From Cytophagales bacterium (GTDB lineage Bacteria; Bacteroidota; Bacteroidia; Cytophagales; Cyclobacteriaceae), in NCBI GenBank assembly GCA_022360015.1, contig JAKSDQ010000028.1, positions 17,317 to 81,316 on the forward strand: a DNA stretch of 64,000 bases. Direction: 5' to 3'. Position 1 is the stretch's first letter. Each line of letters opens with the position of its first letter. Positions 47,805 to 56,448 of the stretch are shown here, piece by piece. The notes under the pieces were generated by a model. The model worked only from the letters and a program-made list of their open reading frames with translations. It was not told where the DNA came from and did not search any database. A program made the position numbers and the translations under genes.

Positions 47805-48522
47805 GACAAAAAGTTTTGGTTAAACACAAAAAATTCACCTGATACCTATATATACGTGAATAAGAATTTTAGTAACCTTCTCAAGCTTTAAGTGACCTTG
47901 ATTTAAATTGTTCATACAGAACACTTTAGGCTGTTAAAAGCATTGTTATATGGCCAAAACCTCTCATCGCACCCACTATCGTCCGCATTTCACGCAGGCC
48001 CTAGGGTAAAGCTAATGCGGAGGCCATGACCTGGCATTTGCAACGCCGGGGAAATGGTTTTTATAAGGAGGTGTAGCTTTGTTTTAGTTAAAATGAGTTG
48101 AAAACTCAGTACCAGGGAATCCTCATCACAGATGAGGACTAAGGGGTCCAGGGGGGAATCATCATTGCGAAGAGGTACCAGAAGTGCTAAAGTGATCGGG
48201 ATCAAAAAGAAATGGAGGATTGAAGCGAATCAGTCAAGTAACAGAAGAATGTGGATCAAGGGCAAGGGGCTGAGAAGATTTTTATGTTATCAGTGGACAG
48301 CACCAATATTAAACACATTATCTTTCTGATTATCAATCATTTAAATTAGCAACTATTTGCTAATTTTTTACCTTGTCCACTGTCGTTAATACTGTACTCA
48401 CAGTATGTTAACATTTTAGTTAAAAAAGCTTGATCTAAACTTAGGCATTTGATAACCTGCTTTTCGGCTTTCGGGAAAGGTCATGCCATAATTTTGCTAA
48501 CAGTTCACTCATCCACCAATGC
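47805..48522. other. GC-richer structured region between genes
   Basis: Three stem-loops follow each other on the plus strand. They are TCCGCATT/AATGCGGA (47,982-47,989 with 48,014-48,021), TGAGTT/AACTCA (48,094-48,108) and TCCTCATC-ACA-GATGAGGA (48,120-48,138, perfect). The 47,950-48,300 segment looks richer in G and C than the surroundings. No protein family fits it. It may be an uncharacterised RNA or an element remnant. The remainder up to the SusC fragment is AT-rich. Confidence 0.4.
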
Positions 48523-49059
48523 ATGATAAGTATGAAAAGGACACTTTACCTGATTATTCTATTGACGTCCATTCCGTGTCTGGGTTTTGCCCAACAGGTG
48601 ATAAAGGGCCGGGTGGTTGCGCAAAAGACCAGTGAGCCGCTACCTGATGTTAACATTGTTATCCAGGAAACAATGACCGGAACCATTACTAATCATAACG
48701 GTGATTTTAGTCTTGAAATTGATCCGTCGAAGCACAACATGATCGTCGTAAGTTTTGTCGGTTTTAGTTCAAAAACCATTGATCTCAGCGAATTGAATGA
48801 CCTTGAAAACCTCAGCATTACCCTTCAGGAAAAAATGACAGGTCTGGAAGAGGTGGTCATCAGCGGCCAGGGTGATAATATCAGTAAGCGCAGGCTTTCA
48901 ACTGAGGTAACTTCGGTCGATGGGCAGTCCTTGAGGGAGATACCGGGCAGCAGGCTAGATCAACTGCTGCAATCCAAACTGCCCAATGTGCAACTCAGGT
49001 TGGCCAGCGGGCAGCCGGGTACGGCTTCGATCACCAGGTCGCGGGGTTCTTCAAAATAA
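48523..49059 (+). pseudogene. SusC/RagA-type TonB-dependent receptor, N-terminal fragment
   Basis: 178 codons. A signal peptide (LYLIILLTSIPCLGFAQ) is followed by a carboxypeptidase-regulatory-like domain (IKGRVVAQKTSEPLPDVNI...GTITNHNGDFSLEI) and the first part of the plug (LEEVVISGQGDN, STEVTSVDGQSL, LLQSKLPNVQL). It ends SITRSRGSSK followed by a stop, just where the plug should continue with a TPLIYVDG-like strand. About 900 residues of barrel are missing. Confidence 0.8.
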
Positions 49060-49080
49060 TAAGGCCAGATACCGTAAGTT

Positions 49081-49461
49081 TCACCGGCGCTGTCCTGATC
49101 TTGTGCCGCTATTATCAGCTTCGATCACTTTATGGGCACGTTCAATATATCCGGGATCACCGGTCTCCAGCAGCTTTCCCGCATAACGCAAAGTACCTCT
49201 GACAGGATGATTGTACATGCCCACACGGGTGGAATGGTAACGGTTGGCAGTTTTGGGGATAAAAGTTTTCAGAGAATTGTATTCGGGGTCAAATTCATCT
49301 TCCATCGCGTTCACCTCTTTGATCATCAATGCCCTGGCCTCTTCATCAGGCCTGAACTTTTTCGAATTTTCAATAAGGGCCTGGTGTACTGAGGGCTTGC
49401 AACCGAAGAAAAGCAATAATACAGAAATTATAGAAAGTGGTGTCACATAATCGTTTTTCAT
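49081..49461 (-). pseudogene. Truncated lipoprotein, N-terminal part
   Basis: 126 codons. A lipoprotein signal (LSIISVLLLFFGC) is followed by HQALIENSKKFRPDEEARALM and YHSTRVGMYNHPVRGTLRYAGKLLETGD. The latter resembles the N-terminal region of certain Bacteroidota carbohydrate-active proteins of (alpha/alpha) fold. The frame ends in unrelated sequence (NSGTRSGQRR) facing the truncated SusC gene end, so the two truncations share one junction. Confidence 0.5.
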
Positions 49462-49766
49462 GTTTATCTTTATTTGGATTTATCACCTGAATACTAATTT
49501 ATCGCCTCCGGGTCAAGCTGACTTTCCTCACCCTTTTCTTTTGCTTTTATCGCGCTATGGAATTCTCAAGAATCGACAGACCATATTTCTTTTATAAGCA
49601 TCAAATATATTAAAACCGGACAAAAGTACTGAAGGATGGCAGCCATGGCTTACGGCCATAGCAAGAGTAAATGGCAACTGGATTTGGATGCTTTCCGGAA
49701 GTAAAGCTGTCTTTTCCTTTTGAGCATACCTGAGAACAGATTTGATTTTGGTAATGGCGCTATTTA
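49462..49766. other. Intergenic gap
   Basis: About 305 bp without an ORF or recognised signal. Confidence 0.4.
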
Positions 49767-50216
49767 TCAGAAACCACTGAATTGGTAATAGCCTGTGCTA
49801 TGCTGCGCCTTTAAATCCAACAGCTTTTTAAAAAATGACTTATTCTCTTTGTAACTCCCATTTTTCCCAAACTGAATAAACCGTCCTTGCGCATGGATGC
49901 TGATGCTGTCGGTTTTGTAGATAACCAACTGATAGTAGGGAATTGCCCAGCTATAGGTTTTCGAATGGCCCGAAATATTGATCACAATGCCCTTGGGACG
50001 CCGTTCAATCCTGCCCCGGAGAGCTTCCGAAACCGGATCGAAGTATGAATTCAAATTTGGGCCCACTTTCTCAATCAACATCCAGCGGGAACGAACATTT
50101 TTTAATTTTATCTTTTGAAAAAATGAGTAAGGCTTATCCACCAGTTCAGCAATGAATTGCTTATCTGTTCTGTTGATATGGGTGGTTTCTAAAATCATGG
50201 GATGAATAATTGACAA
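49767..50216 (-). CDS. Hypothetical protein
   Basis: 149 residues, unrecognised. A beta-rich core (RGRIERRPKGIVINISG, YYQLVIYKTDSISIH) lies between basic ends; soluble, no signal. It is isolated from neighbours by gaps on both sides. Confidence 0.6.
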   Translation of the reverse strand: MSIIHPMILETTHINRTDKQFIAELVDKPYSFFQKIKLKNVRSRWMLIEKVGPNLNSYFDPVSEALRGRIERRPKGIVINISGHSKTYSWAIPYYQLVIYKTDSISIHAQGRFIQFGKNGSYKENKSFFKKLLDLKAQHSTGYYQFSGF

Positions 50217-50383
50217 TACACTTAAGTTTTAAAACAAATCACCTTCAGGGAGATTAATAAACTCAACGAGATTATGCTATAAGGTCAAAAGTACCTGTAA
50301 CAATAAAACACTACCGGACCGAAGAAGTTTGAAATTCATCTTATTGAATGTCGACAGAATTTAGCGGATCGGCATATTTTCCT

Positions 50384-50656
50384 TTAAAGGGCTGTCAAAA
50401 TTTCCGCAATAAATGTCGAAGTATCTATAATTTTTTGTATATCAATTAATTCAATCGTATCCTTTTCGGAATGTATCACAGTATCCGTAATATTAAAAAT
50501 ATTTTGAGAAGTGATGGCCAGTGCCGGAATACCGCTACCCACAAACAACATATTCATACCTCTGAGATGCAAAGCAACAGGGTTCTCCCGGTACTGGTCG
50601 CTTGTTTCTGAAAATGTATGGGCAATGTCTGTTTCATGAGAAATAGGGTGCCTCAT
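50384..50656 (-). CDS. M28 peptidase C-terminal-like fragment
   Basis: 90 codons. GSGIPALAITSQNI followed by HSEKDTIELIDIQKIIDT resembles the end of M28 (leucine aminopeptidase-like) enzymes, where the last metal ligand His precedes the (T/S)xxDT motif. The front two thirds of an M28 domain are absent. Its ATG overlaps the stop of the upstream sensor gene (ATGA), so it may be translated by coupling. Probably a remnant. Confidence 0.55.
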   Translation of the reverse strand: MRHPISHETDIAHTFSETSDQYRENPVALHLRGMNMLFVGSGIPALAITSQNIFNITDTVIHSEKDTIELIDIQKIIDTSTFIAEILTAL

Positions 50657-52731
50657 TCCCCGGTTCCACGTACCCCTGCCAAAACCTGTTTGTTTTTCAC
50701 TTCCTTGATGATGGCCAGTTTGATCACTTTTGTTACTGCTCCTTCCTGATCAATAACTGGTGTATAGGTGGCAGAAATCAATACTTCGGATCCATCTTTC
50801 GCTACATGCTTAAAGTCGCCGGACTGTTGTTTTCCATTTGCCAGGTTTTCCCAAAGTGAGTGGTACTCATCCGAGTTTGCCAGTTCCGTATCCACAAAGA
50901 TCCTGTGGTGTTTTCCCTGTATTTCTTCCAATGAATATTGCATCGCCTCGGTAAAGAGTTTATTTGCCTTCAATACATAGCCCTTTGGATCGAATTCTAT
51001 TTGAGCCACAGTGGAGTTTATAGCTTCAAGTTGCGCTGAAATTTCCAATTCCTTCCTCGCCATTTCTTCCTGAGTCGCTTCCAGTTCTTCAACATTTTGT
51101 CGCATTTCTTCTTCCTGTGCCCTCATTTCTTCTGCCTGTTCCTGCGATTCCTGAAGCAGGTAGGTGGTCCGGATGTTTACCTTAATATTTGAAATGACCG
51201 AAGCAATTTGCTCTCCGATCTTTTTTACGAAATCTATCTGGTAATCTTCAAAGGATTTGAAGCTTGCCATTTCAATGACCCCGTTTACCGTCTCGTTGGT
51301 CATTACCGGGCAAATTAAGATACTTCTAGGCCTGGTACCACCAAGCCCGGAGGTTATGTTGATGTAATCTTCAGGAATCTCAGTCAATACAGTCGACTTT
51401 TTTTCAAGATAAACCTGACCCACCAGCCCTTCTCCGGGTTTTACTTCTTTTTCCAAAAATTTTTGACGGTTGTAGGCATAACAAGCCATCATTTTTAGGG
51501 TTAAGTTTTCATCTTCGTCCTCCTCAACCTGAAAAATTGCACCCTGATTGGCATCGAGATATTTGACCAGAAAAGTAATAATGCCATAGTGCAACTCATC
51601 GAAATTTTCATTTGATCTGAGAATTTCACCCAAATCAGCCATGCCCTTGGTCACCCAGTTTCGTTTTTTATCCTCTATAGCAACTGCCTGCAGTTTATCT
51701 CTCATCTGAACCAGGGCATTACCTAAGGAATCTTTCTCACCAGATGGTTGAAATTTATATTCAAACCGCCCCTCTCCGATCTCCAGGGCAAAGTCCGATG
51801 CCTTTTTAAGATTAGCAGATAGATTCTTGCTCGCCTGAATGATGTCATTTAATTCATCTTTTGAGGCCAAAGTATCCTCGGGCAGTTCGCCTGCTTCCAG
51901 ACGTTTAAGAATATCTACCGGTTTTTGGATCGAAAATTTTAAAGAACGGATAATAAAAAGGGCTACAAACAACCAAAGCAACGATGACCCCAGTGACAGT
52001 ATGATCACTAAAGTATTGGTATGTTTGATATCTTCTTTCAGTTGAACAACATCGGACTTCAATACTTCCCGCTGTGTGTTATTCAAAGGCAACAACAGGT
52101 TTCGAAGTTCTTTTCGCATATCGGAGGCAGACCTTGCCACCAGGTTGTTGAGTTCATCTCTGAATGCTTCTCGTTGAACAATATCATAAGCATATAAGTC
52201 TATCGTGGAAGTATCAAAGGCTGTCAGCTTTGCTTCAATATTTTTGAGATGGGTTTCGTAGTATTGGTCGAGCTCATTTTGTAAATCTTTGTATTTACCG
52301 GCAACGACTATAGCTTTCTCCAAATTCTGCTGATCTTCTTCATTTAACAGACTCTTCAGACTGATTAAGTTTTTGATGGCGGGGTCTATCTGGTTTTCCC
52401 AAATATCCAAACGCTCTTCTTTAAAAAGTGTTTCACCTGTCATAAAGTAGGCCCGCTGTGAAGCGGATACCCTGTTTGTTCCGCTAATAACATCGGCTGT
52501 CGTAATAGGAACAGGAATGCGAATCTTTCGAATCAGGTCCACAGTATCCAAGGCCGTTAGGTTTTGAGTGGTTACGATGAAAGTGAATATTACCATCGTC
52601 AACATAAATACCAGAATCATGGCCATTACCTTGCCACTTATCTTATGGTAATTTAAAATCCCTCGAATCTTTTGAAAGCTATTTTGAGGATTTTGCTGGT
52701 CATTGGTGTTGTTTATATTTTCCATAGTCAA
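50653..52731 (-). CDS. Membrane sensor: HAMP-GAF-coiled coil-PAS, no output domain
   Basis: 692 residues. The first membrane segment is at about 33-55. A periplasmic helical sensor (55-240) follows, then a second segment (about 240-262) and a HAMP-like stretch. A GAF domain (LDANQGAIFQVE to SVISNIKV) and a Glu-rich coiled coil (EEMRAQEEEMRQNVEELEA) come next. A C-terminal PAS (AQIEFDPKGYVLKANKLFTE) ends the protein. There is no histidine kinase, GGDEF, EAL or MCP signalling domain. This domain order with a missing transmitter is seen in Cytophagales; partner unknown. Confidence 0.88.
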   Translation of the reverse strand: MTMENINNTNDQQNPQNSFQKIRGILNYHKISGKVMAMILVFMLTMVIFTFIVTTQNLTALDTVDLIRKIRIPVPITTADVISGTNRVSASQRAYFMTGETLFKEERLDIWENQIDPAIKNLISLKSLLNEEDQQNLEKAIVVAGKYKDLQNELDQYYETHLKNIEAKLTAFDTSTIDLYAYDIVQREAFRDELNNLVARSASDMRKELRNLLLPLNNTQREVLKSDVVQLKEDIKHTNTLVIILSLGSSLLWLFVALFIIRSLKFSIQKPVDILKRLEAGELPEDTLASKDELNDIIQASKNLSANLKKASDFALEIGEGRFEYKFQPSGEKDSLGNALVQMRDKLQAVAIEDKKRNWVTKGMADLGEILRSNENFDELHYGIITFLVKYLDANQGAIFQVEEDEDENLTLKMMACYAYNRQKFLEKEVKPGEGLVGQVYLEKKSTVLTEIPEDYINITSGLGGTRPRSILICPVMTNETVNGVIEMASFKSFEDYQIDFVKKIGEQIASVISNIKVNIRTTYLLQESQEQAEEMRAQEEEMRQNVEELEATQEEMARKELEISAQLEAINSTVAQIEFDPKGYVLKANKLFTEAMQYSLEEIQGKHHRIFVDTELANSDEYHSLWENLANGKQQSGDFKHVAKDGSEVLISATYTPVIDQEGAVTKVIKLAIIKEVKNKQVLAGVRGTGE

Positions 52732-53302
52732 TTATCAACCGTAATTTGTCTCCCAATACCAACAAAATTAAAAATTACTGAATTGTTTAGACATCACGAC
52801 GAATTGCAGATATGGCTAATGTAATAAATCCATGAAAAGCTTATCCTGAGAATCGGTTAATATGTCAACTATCGATTTATCAGATAATGAAGCATTTGGA
52901 GCGGTAACTTGTTCTGTTTAAAATGCTCCCGTATAAAACCCAATAACTTTTATCACTGATAAACAGCGGCTTAATAACTGCAATACCAAAACGATCAAAC
53001 GTAACCGGAATCCGGGCGGGTAGTGGTTACCGGTGATGTGTCTTGGTAAAAAGTGGTTCCGGACTGCCTGATCCAACCATGATTGGTGCTGTACTTGTGC
53101 CTGAATGACAAATTATTGAGAGGTTTGATTTATTTTTAATACAGAAATTTAATTATTATTTAGCAAAAACCAGGGCAATTTATTACCTGGTTCTAAAAGG
53201 GGAAAAGGGATTCATTATCTTAAAATTATTAAGTATCCTGGTCATACATGGTTCTAATAGTTAACCAATAACATAGTTGGAAATGCTAATCATAGTTATT
53301 GT
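52732..53302. other. Intergenic gap
   Basis: 571 bp between the sensor gene and the MntR-type regulator gene. Some GC-richer DNA lies at about 52,990-53,100, but no ORF or RNA family could be named. Confidence 0.35.
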
Positions 53303-53974
53303 TTAGCAATAGCTAACATAAAGATTATCGGCTACCTTTTGGGATACAGTATGGTGCTTTCCATCTACTTCAATGACCAAAGAATTGTCAAAAGAAACTT
53401 TATCCATAACCGAAACACATGTCCCCACATGAATAGATAGCCGCTCTAAATATTGAAGAAAAGCAGCAGATGTATCCTTAACCATCATAACCTTACATAC
53501 GTCACCCTTCTGCATACTTGAAAGTACCGCGGAAGGAGTAGTTGGTGTACTTCCATCAGAACGCGGAATCGGATCTCCGTGTGGGTCATATTCGGGATGG
53601 CCAAGAAACCAATCCAGCTTTTCAACAAGTTCATCGGAACGAATATGCTCAAGTTGTTCAGCAATATCATGTACCCTATCCCAGCTAAAACCAAGCTTAT
53701 CAACCAAAAATGTCTCCCAAAGCCTATGTTTCCTTACAACCAGAAGGGCAATTTGCCTTCCTTTATCCGTGAAAGATATTTTTCCGTATTTCTCATAATC
53801 AATAAGCTCCTTCTTCCGGAGCTTTTTGAGCATGTTGTTCACGCTGGCAGGTTTTAAAGATAACAAATCGGCCAGTGCATTGGTACCAGCCTCCTGTTTT
53901 CCTTGCTTTCCGGAAACGAGGCGGAACAATGCTTTTAAATAATCTTCTTCCGTGTGTGAAATCATAATACTCAC
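53303..53974 (-). CDS. mntR: DtxR/MntR-family metal-dependent transcriptional regulator
   Basis: 223 residues. A winged-helix DNA-binding domain (EEDYLKALFRL, DLLSLKPASVNNMLKKLRKK) and dimerisation region (HRLWETFLVDKLGFSWDRVHDIAEQLEH), with HDIAEQLEHI containing metal ligands, are followed by a FeoA/SH3-like C-terminal domain. The family senses Mn or Fe and represses transport and stress genes. It is divergent from the sod operon, with a palindromic operator between them at 54,005. Confidence 0.92.
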   Translation of the reverse strand: MSIMISHTEEDYLKALFRLVSGKQGKQEAGTNALADLLSLKPASVNNMLKKLRKKELIDYEKYGKISFTDKGRQIALLVVRKHRLWETFLVDKLGFSWDRVHDIAEQLEHIRSDELVEKLDWFLGHPEYDPHGDPIPRSDGSTPTTPSAVLSSMQKGDVCKVMMVKDTSAAFLQYLERLSIHVGTCVSVMDKVSFDNSLVIEVDGKHHTVSQKVADNLYVSYC

Positions 53975-54001
53975 AAAAGTAAAATAATTTAACTAATAAG
54001 T

Positions 54002-54033
54002 ATTGTTAGATATATCTAACTTTTATATTTTTG
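54002..54033 (+). promoter_or_regulatory. Promoter of the sod operon
   Basis: ATTG at 54,002-54,005 (-33-like) and TATTTTTG at 54,026-54,033 (-7 consensus TAnnTTTG), with 20 bp between. A palindrome fills the space between the two elements. Confidence 0.55.
54005..54020. promoter_or_regulatory. Perfect 16-bp palindrome, likely MntR operator
   Basis: GTTAGATATATCTAAC, a perfect inverted repeat, between the -33 and -7 elements of the sod promoter and 31 bp from the regulator's start codon. Its TTAG...CTAA arms resemble DtxR-family operators. Binding here would block both directions. Confidence 0.6.
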
Positions 54034-54039
54034 CGTGTC

Positions 54040-54051
54040 TAACACGTGTTA
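54040..54051. promoter_or_regulatory. Second palindrome near the sod transcription start
   Basis: TAACACGTGTTA, a perfect 12-bp inverted repeat 7 bp after the -7 element. A second protein-binding site is possible; different in sequence from the first. Confidence 0.4.
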
Positions 54052-54066
54052 AAACATGATATCATT

Positions 54067-54243
54067 ATGGAATACGTCATAGAATTATTGGAAGCGGAAA
54101 AAAGACAAATAGACCGAAAAATCAAAGATTCAGGTCTTATGAAAAAAGATATGAAAAAAGCAGTGGTTGAACTATCTAAGGTCACCGAAATAAAAAAAGC
54201 TTTAAAGATTTTAAAATTGAAAACCAATAAACATAGAAATTAA
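54067..54243 (+). CDS. Small coiled-coil-like protein, first gene of sod operon
   Basis: ATG at 54,067 (MEYVIELLEAEKRQ, 58 residues) is likelier than GTG at 54,046. Highly charged and helical, with a Lys-rich end. It ends 3 bp before sod. Unknown function. Confidence 0.55.
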   Translation: MEYVIELLEAEKRQIDRKIKDSGLMKKDMKKAVVELSKVTEIKKALKILKLKTNKHRN

Positions 54244-54246
54244 CAT

Positions 54247-54849
54247 ATGAAGATTACACATCAACTCCCTGAATTACCGTATGATAAAGAAGCACTTGCC
54301 CCCATCATAACCAAAGAGGCCTTCGACTATCATTATGGCAAGCACCACCTGGCTTATGTGAACAACTTAAATGAATTGATTAGAGATACGCCATTGGCCG
54401 ATGCTTCTATGGAGAAGATTATACAAACCGGATTTCAGGATAACAACGCAGGGCTTTTTAATAATGCTGCCCAACACTGGAATCACAGTTTTTTTTGGCA
54501 CTGCCTTTCTCCCAATGGCGGGAACGAGCCGGAAGGAAAAATCAAAGAACTCATTGTACGGGATTTTGAAAGTTTTGAAAAGTTTAAAGAAGAATTCTCT
54601 GCCAGTGCTACTAAATTGTTTGGTTCCGGTTGGGCCTGGTTGGCCCAAAACCAGGAAGGAACCTTAGAAATTCTACCGATGAAAGATGCCCAAACACCTA
54701 TAATTGAAAACAAAATCCCTATCCTCACCCTCGATGTATGGGAGCATGCTTATTACATTGATTACAGAAATGCACGCCCAAAATTCGTAGAAATTTTTTG
54801 GGACATTGTAAACTGGAACTTCGCCAACAAAAACCTAAGATTAAAATGA
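54247..54849 (+). CDS. sodB: Superoxide dismutase, Fe/Mn family (Fe-type)
   Basis: 200 residues. Metal ligands by comparison with E. coli FeSOD are H29 (in YHYGKHH), H80 (in WNHSFFW), D163 and H167 (in LDVWEHAYY). Gln76 in NNAAQHWNH indicates the Fe-specific rather than Mn-specific second shell. No signal peptide, so cytoplasmic. It dismutes superoxide. Its operon with the metal regulator and peroxiredoxin fits an oxidative-stress unit. Confidence 0.95.
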   Translation: MKITHQLPELPYDKEALAPIITKEAFDYHYGKHHLAYVNNLNELIRDTPLADASMEKIIQTGFQDNNAGLFNNAAQHWNHSFFWHCLSPNGGNEPEGKIKELIVRDFESFEKFKEEFSASATKLFGSGWAWLAQNQEGTLEILPMKDAQTPIIENKIPILTLDVWEHAYYIDYRNARPKFVEIFWDIVNWNFANKNLRLK

Positions 54850-55298
54850 GCGAATTATGTTTACACCGGATTGAGAACCATTGGAAAGCAAAAATCACTG
54901 GATCCAACGAACTGTTCGGCAAGGAGAAATTCCAAGAAGCTTTAATGGGTTATGAGGAGGCGCTGTACCGTGCCGAGGTATTAAACAATCATCCACTCGA
55001 ATGTATGCAGGCAGGTATTCCATTTATTCAGATATACATTATATCGTGCAATAACCTCGCCAACACTTATGTAGAATTGAAACAGCCGCAGAAAGGAGAA
55101 AATATCTTAAAACGGGTGTTTCACCACCTCTTACATCTGGCAAGCAAAGATTATTTAAACACAGATGAAGTTCAAAGTGAATTAAAGCGGGCTTCCTTGA
55201 CCTTAACAGATTTTATAAAGAAAAACGGAGTGCACCAAAAACAACCGGAAGACCTGTTTGCTCCGCTGAAAGAACAAAAATCAACAAGAAATTACTAA
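54846..55298 (+). CDS. TPR-like protein of the sod operon
   Basis: ATG at 54,846 overlaps the sod stop (ATGA), giving 150 residues. FGKEKFQEALMGYEEALYRA and SCNNLANTYVELKQPQKGE read as two tetratricopeptide-type helical hairpins. Coupling to sod and to the peroxiredoxin gene 9 bp later suggests a joint function, perhaps as an adaptor; no family name is certain. Confidence 0.7.
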   Translation: MSELCLHRIENHWKAKITGSNELFGKEKFQEALMGYEEALYRAEVLNNHPLECMQAGIPFIQIYIISCNNLANTYVELKQPQKGENILKRVFHHLLHLASKDYLNTDEVQSELKRASLTLTDFIKKNGVHQKQPEDLFAPLKEQKSTRNY

Positions 55299-55306
55299 AG
55301 AACTGA

Positions 55307-55933
55307 ATGTATATGCGTAATTCATTAAAAAAACCAATCAATGGCCAACAAATGCAACTTATTCAAAAAGGGCCATTAACCATCGGTGACAAACTCCCGG
55401 CATTTACCAAAAAAGCGGTTATTTCAACTGAAAATGGTGTTGAAATAACAGAAATTAATCACAAATATATCGATGGTAAATGGGCTTTACTCTTTTGGTG
55501 GCCTAAAGACTTTACCTTTGTGTGCCCCACCGAAATTATCGGATTTGACAAAAAGTCTGCTGAATTTTCTATGCGGAATGCAAACATAATCGGAGCCTCT
55601 ACCGATTCGGAATACGTACATTTAAGCTGGAGACAACATCATCCTGATTTGGCAAATCTATCTTTTCCAATGATTGCCGATACCTCTAAATCCTTAGCAG
55701 AAGAAATGGGTATTTTAGATGAAGATGAAAAAGTGGCTTATCGTGCGACATTTATCATTGACCCGCAAGGTGTCATACAATGGGTTAGCGTGTATTCCAT
55801 GAATGTAGGAAGGAATGTCGATGAAGCACTTCGGGTACTGGACGCCTTGCAAACCGAAGAATTAACAGCCTGTGGTTGGAACAAAGGTGAGCAGACCCTG
55901 ACCGCTACGTTAAAGGAGGAAAAATCAGATTAA
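55307..55933 (+). CDS. ahpC: Peroxiredoxin (AhpC-type)
   Basis: 208 residues. The peroxidatic Cys is in KDFTFVCPTEI and the catalytic Arg in YRATFIIDPQG. A resolving Cys is likely in ELTACGWNKGEQTL, as in AhpC-type enzymes of the mycobacterial kind. It reduces peroxides in the cytoplasm. Last gene of the sod operon. Confidence 0.92.
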   Translation: MYMRNSLKKPINGQQMQLIQKGPLTIGDKLPAFTKKAVISTENGVEITEINHKYIDGKWALLFWWPKDFTFVCPTEIIGFDKKSAEFSMRNANIIGASTDSEYVHLSWRQHHPDLANLSFPMIADTSKSLAEEMGILDEDEKVAYRATFIIDPQGVIQWVSVYSMNVGRNVDEALRVLDALQTEELTACGWNKGEQTLTATLKEEKSD

Positions 55934-56094
55934 AACAATCAAAATTTGCATTATAACTAGAATTGATTTGGGTCGGGTACCGATCGTCTTCCTATAACCT
56001 GGAAAACCGTTCAGAGGCTCTAACGTGTACATAGAAGAATCATAAGTAAGCGGTTTTCACCATAGAAATTACTGTAGAAAGCCCTTAAAATATC

Positions 56095-56130
56095 AATATG
56101 TTTTGGAAACATTCATTTCCAAAACATATT
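56095..56130. other. Perfect 15-bp hairpin
   Basis: AATATGTTTTGGAAA and TTTCCAAAACATATT are exact complements separated by six bases (CATTCA). There is no T-tract after it on either strand, so it is not a standard terminator. It lies 25 bp before the likely start of the next gene. Confidence 0.6.
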
Positions 56131-56154
56131 GTATTGTCAATACTAACTGAAAAA

Positions 56155-56448
56155 ATGGAAAATGCTGTTCAACTTGCTTTTAAGTCTTTGGCCATTGAAA
56201 ACACTTTTTCAGAGGATACCGGTTTCGAAAAACTGAAAGAACATTTAATAGCTGAAATAAACCACCTCTTCAACACTGATTTTAACAGGTTGTTAAACAT
56301 GCTTTACCGTCTTGATATTTCGGAAGAACGACTGAAATTAGCTTTGTTTTCTAAGACTGAAAGCCAACCCATAGCCCGTTTAATTACAGATCTTATCATT
56401 GAAAGGCAACTGCAAAAGATCGCATCTAAAAAACAATATAAAGCATGA
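56155..56448 (+). CDS. Hypothetical protein
   Basis: The frame opens at 56,098 inside the hairpin, but ATG at 56,155 (MENAVQLAFKSL, 97 residues) is more likely. Small, helical, with ENTFSEDTGFEKLKEHLIAE and LDISEERLKLAL. The stop overlaps the next ATG. A conserved Bacteroidota-type protein of unknown role. Confidence 0.6.
   Translation: MENAVQLAFKSLAIENTFSEDTGFEKLKEHLIAEINHLFNTDFNRLLNMLYRLDISEERLKLALFSKTESQPIARLITDLIIERQLQKIASKKQYKA

Noticed and set aside
47950..48300. Retron or group II intron
   Set aside because: No reverse transcriptase gene or fragment is visible nearby, and the typical intron domain V sequence was not found.
48132..48329. 65-codon basic ORF in the hairpin region
   Set aside because: The Lys/Arg-rich reading comes from a purine-rich strand and overlaps the end of a stem-loop; no family match.
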